Shown here piece after piece: positions 26,972-35,447 of a DNA stretch of 64,000 nucleotides. The position numbers and the translations under genes are program-made. Below the pieces are notes generated by a model. That model ran no database searches, was not told where the DNA came from, and was given only the letters and a program-made list of their open reading frames with translations. Numbering within the stretch: the stretch's first letter is position 1; each line of letters begins with the position of its first letter. The stretch is from the NCBI GenBank assembly GCA_963751695.1, contig CAVVVP010000003.1, forward strand, positions 434,001 to 498,000. The letters are read 5' to 3'. The stretch is from SZUA-22 sp963751695 (lineage in GTDB: Bacteria > Bacteroidota > Ignavibacteria > Ignavibacteriales > Melioribacteraceae).

Positions 26972-28339
26972 CTAATTGAAGCTTTTGCCAACAGCATGTA
27001 CCTCAAATCCAATTTTTATTAACTCAGAGTGATCCAAAATATTTCTTCCATCAAAAACGAAAGCAGGCTTTCTCATTGAATCATAAATCTTCTTATAGTC
27101 AAGGGTTTTATATAGATCCCACTCAGTCATAATAGCAACAGCATCAGTGTCTTTTGCTGCCTCGTATGGATCCTCGGTAAACTTTATTTGATCAGCATTT
27201 TCTTTCAGATCTATCTTTGCATTTGGAATAGCCTTCGGATCAGTTATTGAAAGTAAAGCTCGCTCCTCAATAAGCTGGTTTGCTACGTAATAGGCTGGGG
27301 TTTCCCTTGTGTCGCCTGTGTTTGCCTTAAATGCAAATCCAAACAAAGCGACCTTTTTTCCGGCGAGAGTATTGAACATTTTTGAAAGCATTTTTTTTAC
27401 AAACCGACTTTCTTGGTAGTCGTTAATTTTAACAACCCCTTCCCAATAAGATGCAACCTCGTTAAGCCCTAATGACTCACAAATATATACTAAATTAAGT
27501 ATGTCTTTCTTAAAGCAGGAACCACCAAATCCAATACTGGCATTTAAAAACTTGTTTCCAATTCTCGAATCAGCCCCAATTGCTCGGCTTATTTCTGAAA
27601 CATCAGCCCCAGTTTTTTCACAGAGGGCGGAAATTGAGTTTATTGAGGAAATTTTCTGAGCAAGAAACGCATTTGCAGTTAACTTAGACAGTTCAGAGCT
27701 CCAAACATTACTTTCAATAATTTTCTCTTTAGGAACCCAGCTAAGATAGATATCGACCAGCTCTTTTCTGGCACCTATTCCACTTTCAGTTTCTCGCGAC
27801 CCAACTAAGACTCTATCAGGAAACTCAAGGTTTTTTATGGCAGACCCCTCAGCAAGGAACTCTGGGTTTGATAAGACTTCAAATTTTAATCCCTTGTCGT
27901 TGTTGTTTAGAATTTTTTCTAGCGCAGATGCTGTCTTAACAGGAAGAGTGCTTTTTTCAACCACAATCTTGTTAGAGTTTGATGCAGCGATAATGCTTCT
28001 TGCAGTGGATTCGATATATTGGAGATCAGAAGCTTTTCCGGCACCCTCTCCAAATGTTTTTGTCGGTGTATTTACTGATACAAAAATTATGTCGGCCTCG
28101 TCAATACTTTTTTCGACCTCAGTAGAAAAAAACAGGTTTATTCCTCTTGCTTTTTGAACAACGTCTAAAAGCCCAGGCTCATAAATTGGAAGTTGATCCG
28201 TTTGCCATGCTTTTATTTTCTCCTCATTAATATCAACAACGGTTATCTTGTAATTTGGATTTTTGGCAGCGATAACGGCCATTGTTGGACCACCAACATA
28301 ACCTGCGCCTATACATAAAATATTCTTTTTGAATTTCAT
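26972..28339 (-). CDS. ugd: UDP-glucose 6-dehydrogenase
   Basis: Oxidises UDP-glucose to UDP-glucuronate, a precursor for acidic surface sugars. 455 residues. NAD-binding CIGAGYVGGPTM is at 9-20, and the catalytic cysteine is C275 in GFGGSCFKKDI. The C-terminal UDP-binding domain holds FGFAFKANTGDTRETPA. The length and N-terminus resemble the larger, eukaryote-like UGDs rather than the shorter E. coli type. It stands at the distal end of the leftward polysaccharide locus. Confidence 0.95.
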   Translation of the reverse strand: MKFKKNILCIGAGYVGGPTMAVIAAKNPNYKITVVDINEEKIKAWQTDQLPIYEPGLLDVVQKARGINLFFSTEVEKSIDEADIIFVSVNTPTKTFGEGAGKASDLQYIESTARSIIAASNSNKIVVEKSTLPVKTASALEKILNNNDKGLKFEVLSNPEFLAEGSAIKNLEFPDRVLVGSRETESGIGARKELVDIYLSWVPKEKIIESNVWSSELSKLTANAFLAQKISSINSISALCEKTGADVSEISRAIGADSRIGNKFLNASIGFGGSCFKKDILNLVYICESLGLNEVASYWEGVVKINDYQESRFVKKMLSKMFNTLAGKKVALFGFAFKANTGDTRETPAYYVANQLIEERALLSITDPKAIPNAKIDLKENADQIKFTEDPYEAAKDTDAVAIMTEWDLYKTLDYKKIYDSMRKPAFVFDGRNILDHSELIKIGFEVHAVGKSFN

Positions 28340-28456
28340 AAAATTGTCCGAGTTTTTGTATAGAAATATACGGAAATTATAGATTTATGTTAAAAGAGAT
28401 AGACCCGCCGTTGAGTGAATACTCAGAACATGGTTAAGCAACGTTTTTATTAAAAA

Positions 28457-28753
28457 TTACGAAAGAGGCTCTTTTAGTCTAAGTTCCTCAAGTATTTTTA
28501 TCAGCGCCATTAAGATTAAACCAATGCTAGAGAGCAGGATATCCTCAGATTCAATTTTAAATTGATTGATAGTGCCTAGCAAGAAGGATGTTGTTTTGAC
28601 AAGTAGAATAATTAAGAAGAAAAGCACAAATCCAAATAGACCGCCCACAAAAGCTGAAAAGAAATGAGTTTTTTGCAATTTTTTTGTCCTAAAAAAGTTC
28701 CTCAAAGTGCCCCGCTTTGTTGAAAGTTTAACGGCGCGAAATATAAAATGCAA
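28457..28753 (-). CDS. Hypothetical small membrane protein
   Basis: 98 residues: a basic N-terminus (RAVKLSTKRGTLRNFFRTKK), a strong hydrophobic helix at about 36-58, a second weaker one at about 74-88, and a charged tail. No family recognised. The true start may be internal. It sits between ugd and a 350-bp gap, in the direction of the polysaccharide genes. Confidence 0.45.
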   Translation of the reverse strand: MHFIFRAVKLSTKRGTLRNFFRTKKLQKTHFFSAFVGGLFGFVLFFLIILLVKTTSFLLGTINQFKIESEDILLSSIGLILMALIKILEELRLKEPLS

Positions 28754-29103
28754 AAATCACGCCAGAGGATTTGTTTAGTTGATCAAAAGTACTCAAACTC
28801 AACAAAAAAAACAATAAACTTAAAATATTTTTCATACTATTTGAAAATAGAACAAAAACAGTGTGCTAAAAACCTCCTCCACGAAACAAAGTATAAGTTT
28901 AGTTGTTTAATCAGCTTCAAACAAAGCATTAAAAACCACCCTCGTCATTAATTCAAGTAAATTTTGCCGGTAAAATTTTCTACTAATACAAGAATATAGG
29001 CAAAAATAGTGCGTTTATTCGTCGTTTATTCAAAAGATTTGGATGTTTTTGTGGGAGGCATAAAAATTGAAAGAGAGGGGATAACATTTAAGGGAATAAT
29101 ATT
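28754..29103. other. Intergenic gap, no gene recognised
   Basis: 350 bp of AT-rich sequence. A 67-codon open frame at 28748-28951 has a composition unlike the coding neighbours and I do not call it. The last 40 bp hold an AAGGGAA ribosome site for the small gene at 29104. No hairpin terminator, RNA or repeat seen. Confidence 0.5.
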
Positions 29104-29292
29104 ATGACCCATACATGTATTGAATTTTCAGAAAAAGTTACACGTGACGACTGTATATCTTGTCCTTTGTGGGATGAATGTGTTTTTCATGCACCCCCAT
29201 CATTTGGAAGAAAGGGAGCGGTAAGTCGTGTAAAACCAATTTCAATGTTTTTGTTTTCTACAATAGTCTTATCAATCTTGTTTATAATTTAA
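29104..29292 (+). CDS. Small Cys-rich tail-anchored protein
   Basis: 62 residues. The N-terminal half carries four cysteines (C5, C17, C20, C26) in the spacing CISCPLWDEC, and the C-terminal 15 residues (MFLFSTIVLSILFII) form one membrane helix. This suggests a small metal- or cluster-binding head on a membrane tail. An AAGGGAA ribosome site 9 bp upstream supports translation. No family recognised. It is the only plus-strand gene between 27 and 35 kb. Confidence 0.5.
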   Translation: MTHTCIEFSEKVTRDDCISCPLWDECVFHAPPSFGRKGAVSRVKPISMFLFSTIVLSILFII

Positions 29293-29315
29293 ACAAAGCT
29301 CTTAAATAACTCTAA

Positions 29316-30437
29316 TTACTTATTGTGCTTGGTTAGAGCAGAAATACTTTCTAAATACTTATCAATAACAATTTTTTCATCGAACTCTCTTTCCATTTTT
29401 AATCGACCTCGCTTACCCATAGCTATGCGTTCTTCCTGAGAAAGATCGATCATTCTTTGCATTTTTTGCATTAAATCTTTTGAGTCTCGAGCTCGGCAAA
29501 GAAACCCGGTTACACCATCTTCTATTAATTCTTTACAACCAGGTACGTCCGTTGTGATTAGTGGCTTGCCCATACTTGCAGCCTCTATCAGAATTTTTGC
29601 CATACCCTCTCTATATGAGGGGAGCATAACAACGTCGGCATTTTTAATATGATGGCGAACATCCTCTGTAAACCCCAAATAAGTTACTAAACCCGATTCA
29701 ACCCATTTTTCAAGCTCTATTTGGCTAACAGCGCTTGGGTTTTTAATCCATATTTGACCAAGCAGCTGAAGCTCAACCCTTTGTCCAGATTTTCTTAAGG
29801 ACTCAATTGCTTCAACCGACTCCATAACGCCTTTATCCTTAAGCAGTCTTGCTGCCAACAAAAACACTATCCTGCCATCATGCTTTTTGACGTGTCCATT
29901 TGAAAACCACTCAAGGTTTACACCAGACCCAGGAAGTATGTCGGTTTCTTGGCATGAGACAACATTGTTTTCAATAAACAGATTCCTGTCATCAATGTTT
30001 TGAAAAAAGATTTTGTCCTCTCTGCTAAGTCCAATTCTATACATAATAAGCGGAAGCCTTGACATAATTCCGTCAGAAATAAAAAGAGATCCCAGACCAG
30101 AGACATTGGCAATTATAGGAGTTTTACAAAAACGTGCAGCAATACCACCATATATATTAGCCTTAATTGTAAAGGAAAGAACGGAATTAGGGCGGTGTTT
30201 TTTGAAAGCGACAATTAGTTTTATTAGGAAAAGAAAGTCACCAACTGGGTTCTTGCTTGAATTATCATACTCAATGTTAATATATTCAGCCCCCAAACTT
30301 ATCAATTTCTCTGTGAAGCGATCTGCTGGAGCCAAACACATCACATGATATCCATTGTTAAGAATAGACTTAATCAAAGATTTTCTAAAATTATAGAGAT
30401 ACCAAGAAGTATTTGCGATAAGGAGAATTTTAGACAT
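29316..30437 (-). CDS. Glycosyltransferase family 4 protein
   Basis: A 373-residue GT-B enzyme adding a sugar from a nucleotide donor to a lipid-linked oligosaccharide at the inner membrane. The donor-site motif MLPSYREGMAKILIEAASMGKPLITTDVPGCKE is typical of GT4: the EGM...LIEA block holds the EX7E glutamates. LPGSGVN.EWF marks the domain boundary near residue 168. Part of the leftward polysaccharide locus. Donor and acceptor not determinable. Confidence 0.9.
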   Translation of the reverse strand: MSKILLIANTSWYLYNFRKSLIKSILNNGYHVMCLAPADRFTEKLISLGAEYINIEYDNSSKNPVGDFLFLIKLIVAFKKHRPNSVLSFTIKANIYGGIAARFCKTPIIANVSGLGSLFISDGIMSRLPLIMYRIGLSREDKIFFQNIDDRNLFIENNVVSCQETDILPGSGVNLEWFSNGHVKKHDGRIVFLLAARLLKDKGVMESVEAIESLRKSGQRVELQLLGQIWIKNPSAVSQIELEKWVESGLVTYLGFTEDVRHHIKNADVVMLPSYREGMAKILIEAASMGKPLITTDVPGCKELIEDGVTGFLCRARDSKDLMQKMQRMIDLSQEERIAMGKRGRLKMEREFDEKIVIDKYLESISALTKHNK

Positions 30438-30516
30438 ATTATGTTTTTCGAATATTAATCAAATTTAATAGCTTGTTTGGTGTAGTTGCTCAAACGCCTG
30501 TACTCTAGCATAGGTG

Positions 30517-31653
30517 TCATCTACTAGATTTAATATTCTTTCTCTTTGCCTGTTCGCTTCCTTTAGTTACCAATAGCGCAAGCAATATCCAAAAAAAAGT
30601 AAATCTAAGACCCTGATGTGTCGTTCCATATACAAAGCTTGGTAGTAAGAAAATAAAATATTTAATTGTTGAATATTTATAAATGAGGTAAATAAAAAAT
30701 AAAAACAGAATAAATCCGATAAGACCATAAGAAAACAATATTGATCCCAAGCTAGAGTGAATTTCTTTTTCTACCCCCCCCTCGGTAAATCTTTTTGATA
30801 AACCTTCCCCAGCGCCTAGAATTAAATACTCGGGATTCTCCCAAATTCTGTCATATGCCCGGCCAATAAGATTATCATCGTTTTGGGTTCCAAATGTCCC
30901 AATTCTTGAATCTAACCTATGGGCGATAGGGTGATTAATGTCAGTTAAAAGGTATATTGCTAGAAACACGCCGAAAAGCGCTATGGCATATCGAAAATCT
31001 TTAAAAAGCACAAACATAATATTAAACAATACTGCAACCAAAGCGGCTTTTGAGAGAGAAAGAACAACAATAAAAAGAAAGATTAAAACCATCAATATGT
31101 CAAACCATAAATTAGACTTTTGGTCTGTTGTAATCACAGAATAAATTGAAACTGCGACAACAGCAAAATACCCAAGTTGATTTGGATTATTAAAACTCCC
31201 AACGCTTCTGTAAACAGAGCTATACTCAAATAGCAAAATAATGACTTCAATTGAAGCAGAAACAACAAGGCCATATAGAATTATTGAATAAAGCTTTTCC
31301 TTGTATATTACAAACATTTTGAGAACTACAACAAAAACAAAACCATTATAGATATAAAACAGAGAGGTTTTAATAAATTCAACCTCTCCGGTGATCCCAA
31401 CCCAGACGGCATTTAGCATGCTGATATAGTATACGAAGGCAATAAGAGACGCGAGCATTGCCTCGATATGAAAATTAAATTTTGACTTGTTGTCAAAAAA
31501 AAGCAGAGCAACAAGAGTTGTCATTAAATAATCGGATAATTGAGGCTGACCACTAGGAAATAAATAAAATGGCGCCACAACTAAATATGTAAACAACATA
31601 AGAAGCTTTAAGTCAGAAAAAGAATAAGGGCTTGAGCCCAACGATGAATTCAT
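30517..31653 (-). CDS. O-antigen ligase/polymerase-like membrane protein
   Basis: 378 residues with about 10-12 membrane helices. The large periplasmic loop between helices (about 245-295, containing RIGTFGTQNDDNLIGRAYDRIW..P...LGAGEG) is characteristic of Wzy polymerases and WaaL/O-antigen ligases, as is the later EIHSSLGSILFSYGLIGFILF. The final two dozen residues are basic. It lies between glycosyltransferases, 3 bp from the next gene. Polymerase versus ligase cannot be told apart. A run of eight G (coding strand) at 30774-30781 lies within the gene. Confidence 0.85.
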   Translation of the reverse strand: MNSSLGSSPYSFSDLKLLMLFTYLVVAPFYLFPSGQPQLSDYLMTTLVALLFFDNKSKFNFHIEAMLASLIAFVYYISMLNAVWVGITGEVEFIKTSLFYIYNGFVFVVVLKMFVIYKEKLYSIILYGLVVSASIEVIILLFEYSSVYRSVGSFNNPNQLGYFAVVAVSIYSVITTDQKSNLWFDILMVLIFLFIVVLSLSKAALVAVLFNIMFVLFKDFRYAIALFGVFLAIYLLTDINHPIAHRLDSRIGTFGTQNDDNLIGRAYDRIWENPEYLILGAGEGLSKRFTEGGVEKEIHSSLGSILFSYGLIGFILFLFFIYLIYKYSTIKYFIFLLPSFVYGTTHQGLRFTFFWILLALLVTKGSEQAKRKNIKSSR

Positions 31654-31656
31654 TAG

Positions 31657-32292
31657 CTATTTACTATCTATTAGTGTTTTTAGCAGTTCAGCTCTGTATT
31701 TATGGGAATAGGGCTCTAACTTAATTAAAGAGAGTTCTTCTGGAAACAAAAGCCCTTCATCACGAAACAACTTAAAGTACTTTAATATTTTTTTAGTATA
31801 TATATTCTCATCATCCGGAGTAAATATTTCACCAAATCTCAACTCGTTCAAAAAATAGTTCACATGGGAATCTAAAGGAAGAAAAGCCCAGATAATTTTT
31901 TTTAGTGATAAATAGTCAAATAGTTTAAAAGGAATTCCGGCTTTATGGTGTGGCGACTCACCAACAATCAACCATAGAACATCAGCCGCTTGTAATGATT
32001 TTAATAGTTCTGGTTTTGAAATTATCCCATTGATATTTATATTTCCCGAAATAATCAAGGACTTAATCTTCATTTCAAGACTCTTTTCCACCACCCCATA
32101 TATATCTATTATAAATTCGCTTTGGTCAATTAATTTTTCGCGGACCATTTTCTCAAGAGCATTTAAGAGAACAAAAGGATCGCGTTCACCGTTATAAAAA
32201 GATCCGGAGTAAGCAATTTTTAATCTTTCATTTCGGGTTGTTTTTTTTTCTGACTTAAATATAACTCTAAGTCTATCCCATTGGTAATGCAT
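31657..32292 (-). CDS. Glycosyltransferase, C-terminal half (frameshifted)
   Basis: The donor-binding domain of a GT-B glycosyltransferase (KIAYSGSFYNGERDP..LLNAL, then LLKSLQAADVLWLIVGESPHH..GIPFKLFDYLSLKKIIWAF). Residues 1-20 of this open frame are the overlap with the previous half and are not expected to be native. The frame joins the upstream half exactly at the nine-T run 32241-32249: one added A in the coding strand would fuse NGIDLELYLS to EKKTTRNERL. It is thus half of one gene of about 430 codons, either phase-variable, slippage-expressed, or miscalled. Confidence 0.8.
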   Translation of the reverse strand: MHYQWDRLRVIFKSEKKTTRNERLKIAYSGSFYNGERDPFVLLNALEKMVREKLIDQSEFIIDIYGVVEKSLEMKIKSLIISGNININGIISKPELLKSLQAADVLWLIVGESPHHKAGIPFKLFDYLSLKKIIWAFLPLDSHVNYFLNELRFGEIFTPDDENIYTKKILKYFKLFRDEGLLFPEELSLIKLEPYSHKYRAELLKTLIDSK

Positions 32293-32948
32293 GCGAACTT
32301 ATGTCTATACATGGGATAGTGCTTGCTATATAAATTTTGCATAGAACTTGAAATAAAAACAATGTTCTTTGCTGATTTAATAAATTTCTTTTCTAATATT
32401 TTATGTAAGACCGACTTTATACTATGTCCCTTAAATTTAGGATTGTGAATAAAGTAGAAGTCTCGAAAATCCGCTACCCAGTCAACACCAAAAAGCTTAT
32501 TTTGTATGTAAGCAACAAGATGATTGGTTATCAAGGGAGAAGTAGAATAAACAGAAATATCTTCATTCTTTCTTATAAATCGAAATGCCGAGATAGTTGC
32601 AGAAGGAACCCAAAACATACCCTTATCCGGAAACACAAAGGACTCGAGTAAATTTAGGACTTTGAATTTCAGATTAAAAACGGACGAATGTGTAATATTT
32701 CCTGTCCTCACCGTGCTCTTTATGCGGCGAATAGAGGATAGATCTAAATTAAATGACGTACGAATGGCAACATTGCTAAGCTTGAACGAACCTGGGTTTA
32801 TTCCATAGACACTGTCCGGATTTTTTGCACATAATACAGTTACGTTTGCTCCAGATAATCCCAAATATTTTGCAAAGTAGTACGGTCTCTGTGCTGAGGG
32901 CAGGTTAGCCGGGGGATAAGCATACGAAATAATTAGTATGTTTTTCAT
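32220..32948 (-). CDS. Glycosyltransferase, N-terminal half (frameshifted)
   Basis: The acceptor-side Rossmann domain of a GT4-type enzyme. MKNILIISYAYPPANLPSAQRPYYFAKYL opens it and the end FITNGID-type ACITNGIDLELYL is the usual hinge. After the hinge the frame runs through a 9-nt A tract and stops within nine residues, while the rest of the enzyme continues in another frame in the downstream open frame. The gene begins 4 bp into the acetyltransferase stop (overlap 32945-32948). Confidence 0.8.
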   Translation of the reverse strand: MKNILIISYAYPPANLPSAQRPYYFAKYLGLSGANVTVLCAKNPDSVYGINPGSFKLSNVAIRTSFNLDLSSIRRIKSTVRTGNITHSSVFNLKFKVLNLLESFVFPDKGMFWVPSATISAFRFIRKNEDISVYSTSPLITNHLVAYIQNKLFGVDWVADFRDFYFIHNPKFKGHSIKSVLHKILEKKFIKSAKNIVFISSSMQNLYSKHYPMYRHKFACITNGIDLELYLSQKKKQPEMKD

Positions 32949-33511
32949 GGTTCATCAAGGGATAAAAAATTACCAATAATTTTTGCTGGATTGCCAGCCA
33001 CTATAGAACCAGCTTCGTAAAAATTCTTAGTAACCACAGAACCAGCACCAACCATGATCTTTTCCCCCAACGTAACTCCAGGAAGAATTATAGAATTCAT
33101 ACCAATCCAGCAACCCTCTCCAATAATAATATCTTTTCCATGCAAGTGGTTTTTTAGGTCAGCAAAATCGTGGTTGGTTGTGATAAGACCAACATTGGGC
33201 GCGATATAAGTCGAATGTCCAATTATTATTTGTGCATCAGGATTCTGATAATAAATACCAAAAGATTGGAAATTATTAATATCATCTGGATGAAATTCAA
33301 TATTTTTCGGATTGGAAATATGAATGAATGGGCTAACGGGAAAAGGTGTTTTGCGATTAAAACCCAACAATTTTTGAGTAAATAGTGATCTAAAAGCCCA
33401 TTTCCATCCACCGAATGAATCTTCAAAAAAACGTCCTGCTAAAAAAACTCTATCAAAAAAAGGGGAAAAGAAAAAACGCAAAACGAGATAACTTAGTCTT
33501 TTTATGTTCAT
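32945..33511 (-). CDS. Left-handed beta-helix O-acetyltransferase (serine acetyltransferase-like)
   Basis: 188 residues with hexapeptide repeats in the second half: IIIGHSTYIAPNVGLITTNHD, IIIGEGCWIGMNSIILPGVTLGEKIMVGAGSVVTK. The catalytic His lies in TTNHDF (about 118-120). Such enzymes acetylate sugars of surface polysaccharides. The start overlaps the flippase stop by 4 bp and its own stop overlaps the next glycosyltransferase, marking tight coupling in the locus. Confidence 0.88.
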   Translation of the reverse strand: MNIKRLSYLVLRFFFSPFFDRVFLAGRFFEDSFGGWKWAFRSLFTQKLLGFNRKTPFPVSPFIHISNPKNIEFHPDDINNFQSFGIYYQNPDAQIIIGHSTYIAPNVGLITTNHDFADLKNHLHGKDIIIGEGCWIGMNSIILPGVTLGEKIMVGAGSVVTKNFYEAGSIVAGNPAKIIGNFLSLDEP

Positions 33512-34791
33512 GTTTGAGCTATAAGATTTTTTTTGAAAATGATATAGTAAATTAAATATGAAATTGTCACGCTGGTCGAATATATAGAAATTACAATAAT
33601 GTCGGGTAAATTAAATTTATATGCAATAAAAATTCCTCCGACTACAACTAAAATTCTAATTAAATCTCCAGCTAACTGAAGACCTTGTTTTTCTACAAGA
33701 TTCAAACTATTAGAAAGCGGCGAAATTATTAGTTGACCCCAAAAAGCAGGGAAAAGTATAAGAGTGTAAATACCGGCATCATACCACTCCTCACCAAAAA
33801 CAATAGGAAAATACAGTGGAGCAGGAAATGCAACAAGACCTAATAATACAAAACCAAAAAAAAACAATTTTTTAGAAATACTTTGAAAATACTTCATAAA
33901 CGATTTCGGTGTTCTCCTTACAAGATCAGCTCCTTCTGAGAGATATATGTTTGCTAAAGCTCGGCCAAAAAACACCATTGGTAAAGACACTATTCTAATA
34001 CTAAGTGAGAATTGACCGACCAATTCTTGAGTATAAAATAAAGTTAATAAAACAGGTAAGATTTGTAAACCAACAGCATTGACACTACCAGAAACACTGC
34101 TGTAGAAACCAAACTTTCTGTATCTTGTAATTAAAAACCAACAATCTTTTACGGAGATTATTTTAATATTCCTCGCTAGGTCAGCCCTAAAAAGACCGAA
34201 TAGATTTCCACTATAACAAATTTTTGATATCAAATGGCCAAAAATCAACCCAAATATGGCCCATTCAGAGAAAGCGACTCCAATTTGGGTGGAAGCTAGA
34301 CCAATATTTTGAGCAACCAATCCCCTTGACATCAATTTGTACGCCTTCTTGCGGATTGAAAAAAGATTAAAAATTTGATAAAGTCCAGAAAATAACAGCC
34401 CGAAAAACAACAGCACCATAAATCCATTTGGAGAGCTTAATTTGAAAAACTTGACAATTAAATCGCGCTCAAGATAAAAAAGGATAAGAAGCAGAAAGCT
34501 AACTGAAATAGCGAAAAATGAAGATAATAATACAAGACCAACGGAATTTTTCTCTTCCTTTACAATTGGAATGGCTAATTCATATTTTAAAGTTACAATG
34601 GGTGTTAAGATACTTAATATTGAAATATATAAAGCCAAAACACCAAACTCTTGAGGAGAATAAAGTCTAGTTAAAAGGGGGGATGAAATAATGACAATTA
34701 AATAACCAGCAGCAGTTCCTCGCAAAAGGAGGACTAGTGACTTGTAAAATTTATGGCCCAAAATTTTCTTAAAATATAACTTAATGGTCAT
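33508..34791 (-). CDS. Wzx-type polysaccharide flippase
   Basis: About 427 residues and 12-14 membrane helices (MOP/PST superfamily). RGTAAGYLIVIISSPLLTRLYSPQEFG at the start is the conserved first-helix block, followed by paired helices and an arginine- and serine-containing core. It moves the undecaprenyl-linked repeat unit across the inner membrane. I start at ATG 34791, because the family similarity begins there; an open frame extends to 34881 with non-native-looking sequence. It is the promoter-proximal gene of the locus. Confidence 0.85.
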   Translation of the reverse strand: MTIKLYFKKILGHKFYKSLVLLLRGTAAGYLIVIISSPLLTRLYSPQEFGVLALYISILSILTPIVTLKYELAIPIVKEEKNSVGLVLLSSFFAISVSFLLLILFYLERDLIVKFFKLSSPNGFMVLLFFGLLFSGLYQIFNLFSIRKKAYKLMSRGLVAQNIGLASTQIGVAFSEWAIFGLIFGHLISKICYSGNLFGLFRADLARNIKIISVKDCWFLITRYRKFGFYSSVSGSVNAVGLQILPVLLTLFYTQELVGQFSLSIRIVSLPMVFFGRALANIYLSEGADLVRRTPKSFMKYFQSISKKLFFFGFVLLGLVAFPAPLYFPIVFGEEWYDAGIYTLILFPAFWGQLIISPLSNSLNLVEKQGLQLAGDLIRILVVVGGIFIAYKFNLPDIIVISIYSTSVTISYLIYYIIFKKNLIAQT

Positions 34792-34989
34792 AAAATCTCG
34801 AAAAAATAAAAATTTGAAAACGAGCGAGACTAAATAATTATACTGCTTGCGCCCGGTAATTCCCATCGCTAACGATGACAATTGCGAAACAAAAACTCAA
34901 AATAATCAATAATTCTTAGAAATATTACCCCGACAGGGCAAAACTTCTTTTCCGCTCACGAGCATCAGATTAAATTAGCACAGCCCATG

Positions 34990-35005
34990 TACGAAACTTT
35001 TCGTA
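34990..35005. promoter_or_regulatory. Perfect palindrome upstream of blaI, candidate operator
   Basis: TACGAAA-CT-TTTCGTA, seven-bp arms and a 2-bp spacer, 44 bp before the BlaI start. BlaI/MecI repressors bind dyads in their own promoters, so autoregulation is the natural reading; the core differs from the staphylococcal TACA/TGTA motif. Confidence 0.5.
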
Positions 35006-35048
35006 GCATAGAGAGTCTAAATTGTCAGAAATTAAAAATGATAAGAAA

Positions 35049-35447
35049 ATGAGTAAAAATAAAAACATTAAGCCAACTCCAGCAGAACTTGATATTCTAC
35101 AAATTCTTTGGAAAAAAGATAATGCAACGGTCAGGGCTATAAACGAAGAACTAAATAAGATCAGAAAAGTAGGATACACAACGACACTTAAATTAATGCA
35201 GATCATGTACGAAAAAGGGCTTTTAAAAAGAGTGCGGTCAGGAAAGAGCCACATATATACAACATTATATCAAAAGAGCGAGACACAAAAGGCGTTACTC
35301 GAAAAAATTTTAGAAAGTGCGTTTGCAGGTTCGGCAAGCAAGCTTGTAATGCAGGCTCTTGGTCGCAGTAAAACTTCAAAGGAAGAAATTGAAGAAATCA
35401 AAAAATATTTGGAAGAATTAGAAGAGAAAGAAAATGAATCTGAGTAA
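35049..35447 (+). CDS. BlaI/MecI/CopY family transcriptional repressor
   Basis: 132 residues. A winged-helix N-terminal domain (PTPAELDILQILWKKDNATVRAINEEL, then VGYTTTLKLMQIMYEKGLLKRVRSGKSHIYT) is followed by a dimerising helix (KLVMQALGRSKTSKEEIEEIKKYLEELEEK). It represses until cleaved by the partner M56 sensor protease, whose gene overlaps its end by 14 bp. ATG 35049 is preferred over TTG 35022 because family similarity begins at KPTPAELDIL. A palindrome upstream probably serves as operator. Confidence 0.92.
   Translation: MSKNKNIKPTPAELDILQILWKKDNATVRAINEELNKIRKVGYTTTLKLMQIMYEKGLLKRVRSGKSHIYTTLYQKSETQKALLEKILESAFAGSASKLVMQALGRSKTSKEEIEEIKKYLEELEEKENESE

Noticed and set aside
28748..28951. 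67-codon plus-strand open frame
   Set aside because: Poor ribosome site, no recognisable motif, and Lys/Asn/Gln-rich composition typical of chance frames in AT-rich intergenic DNA.
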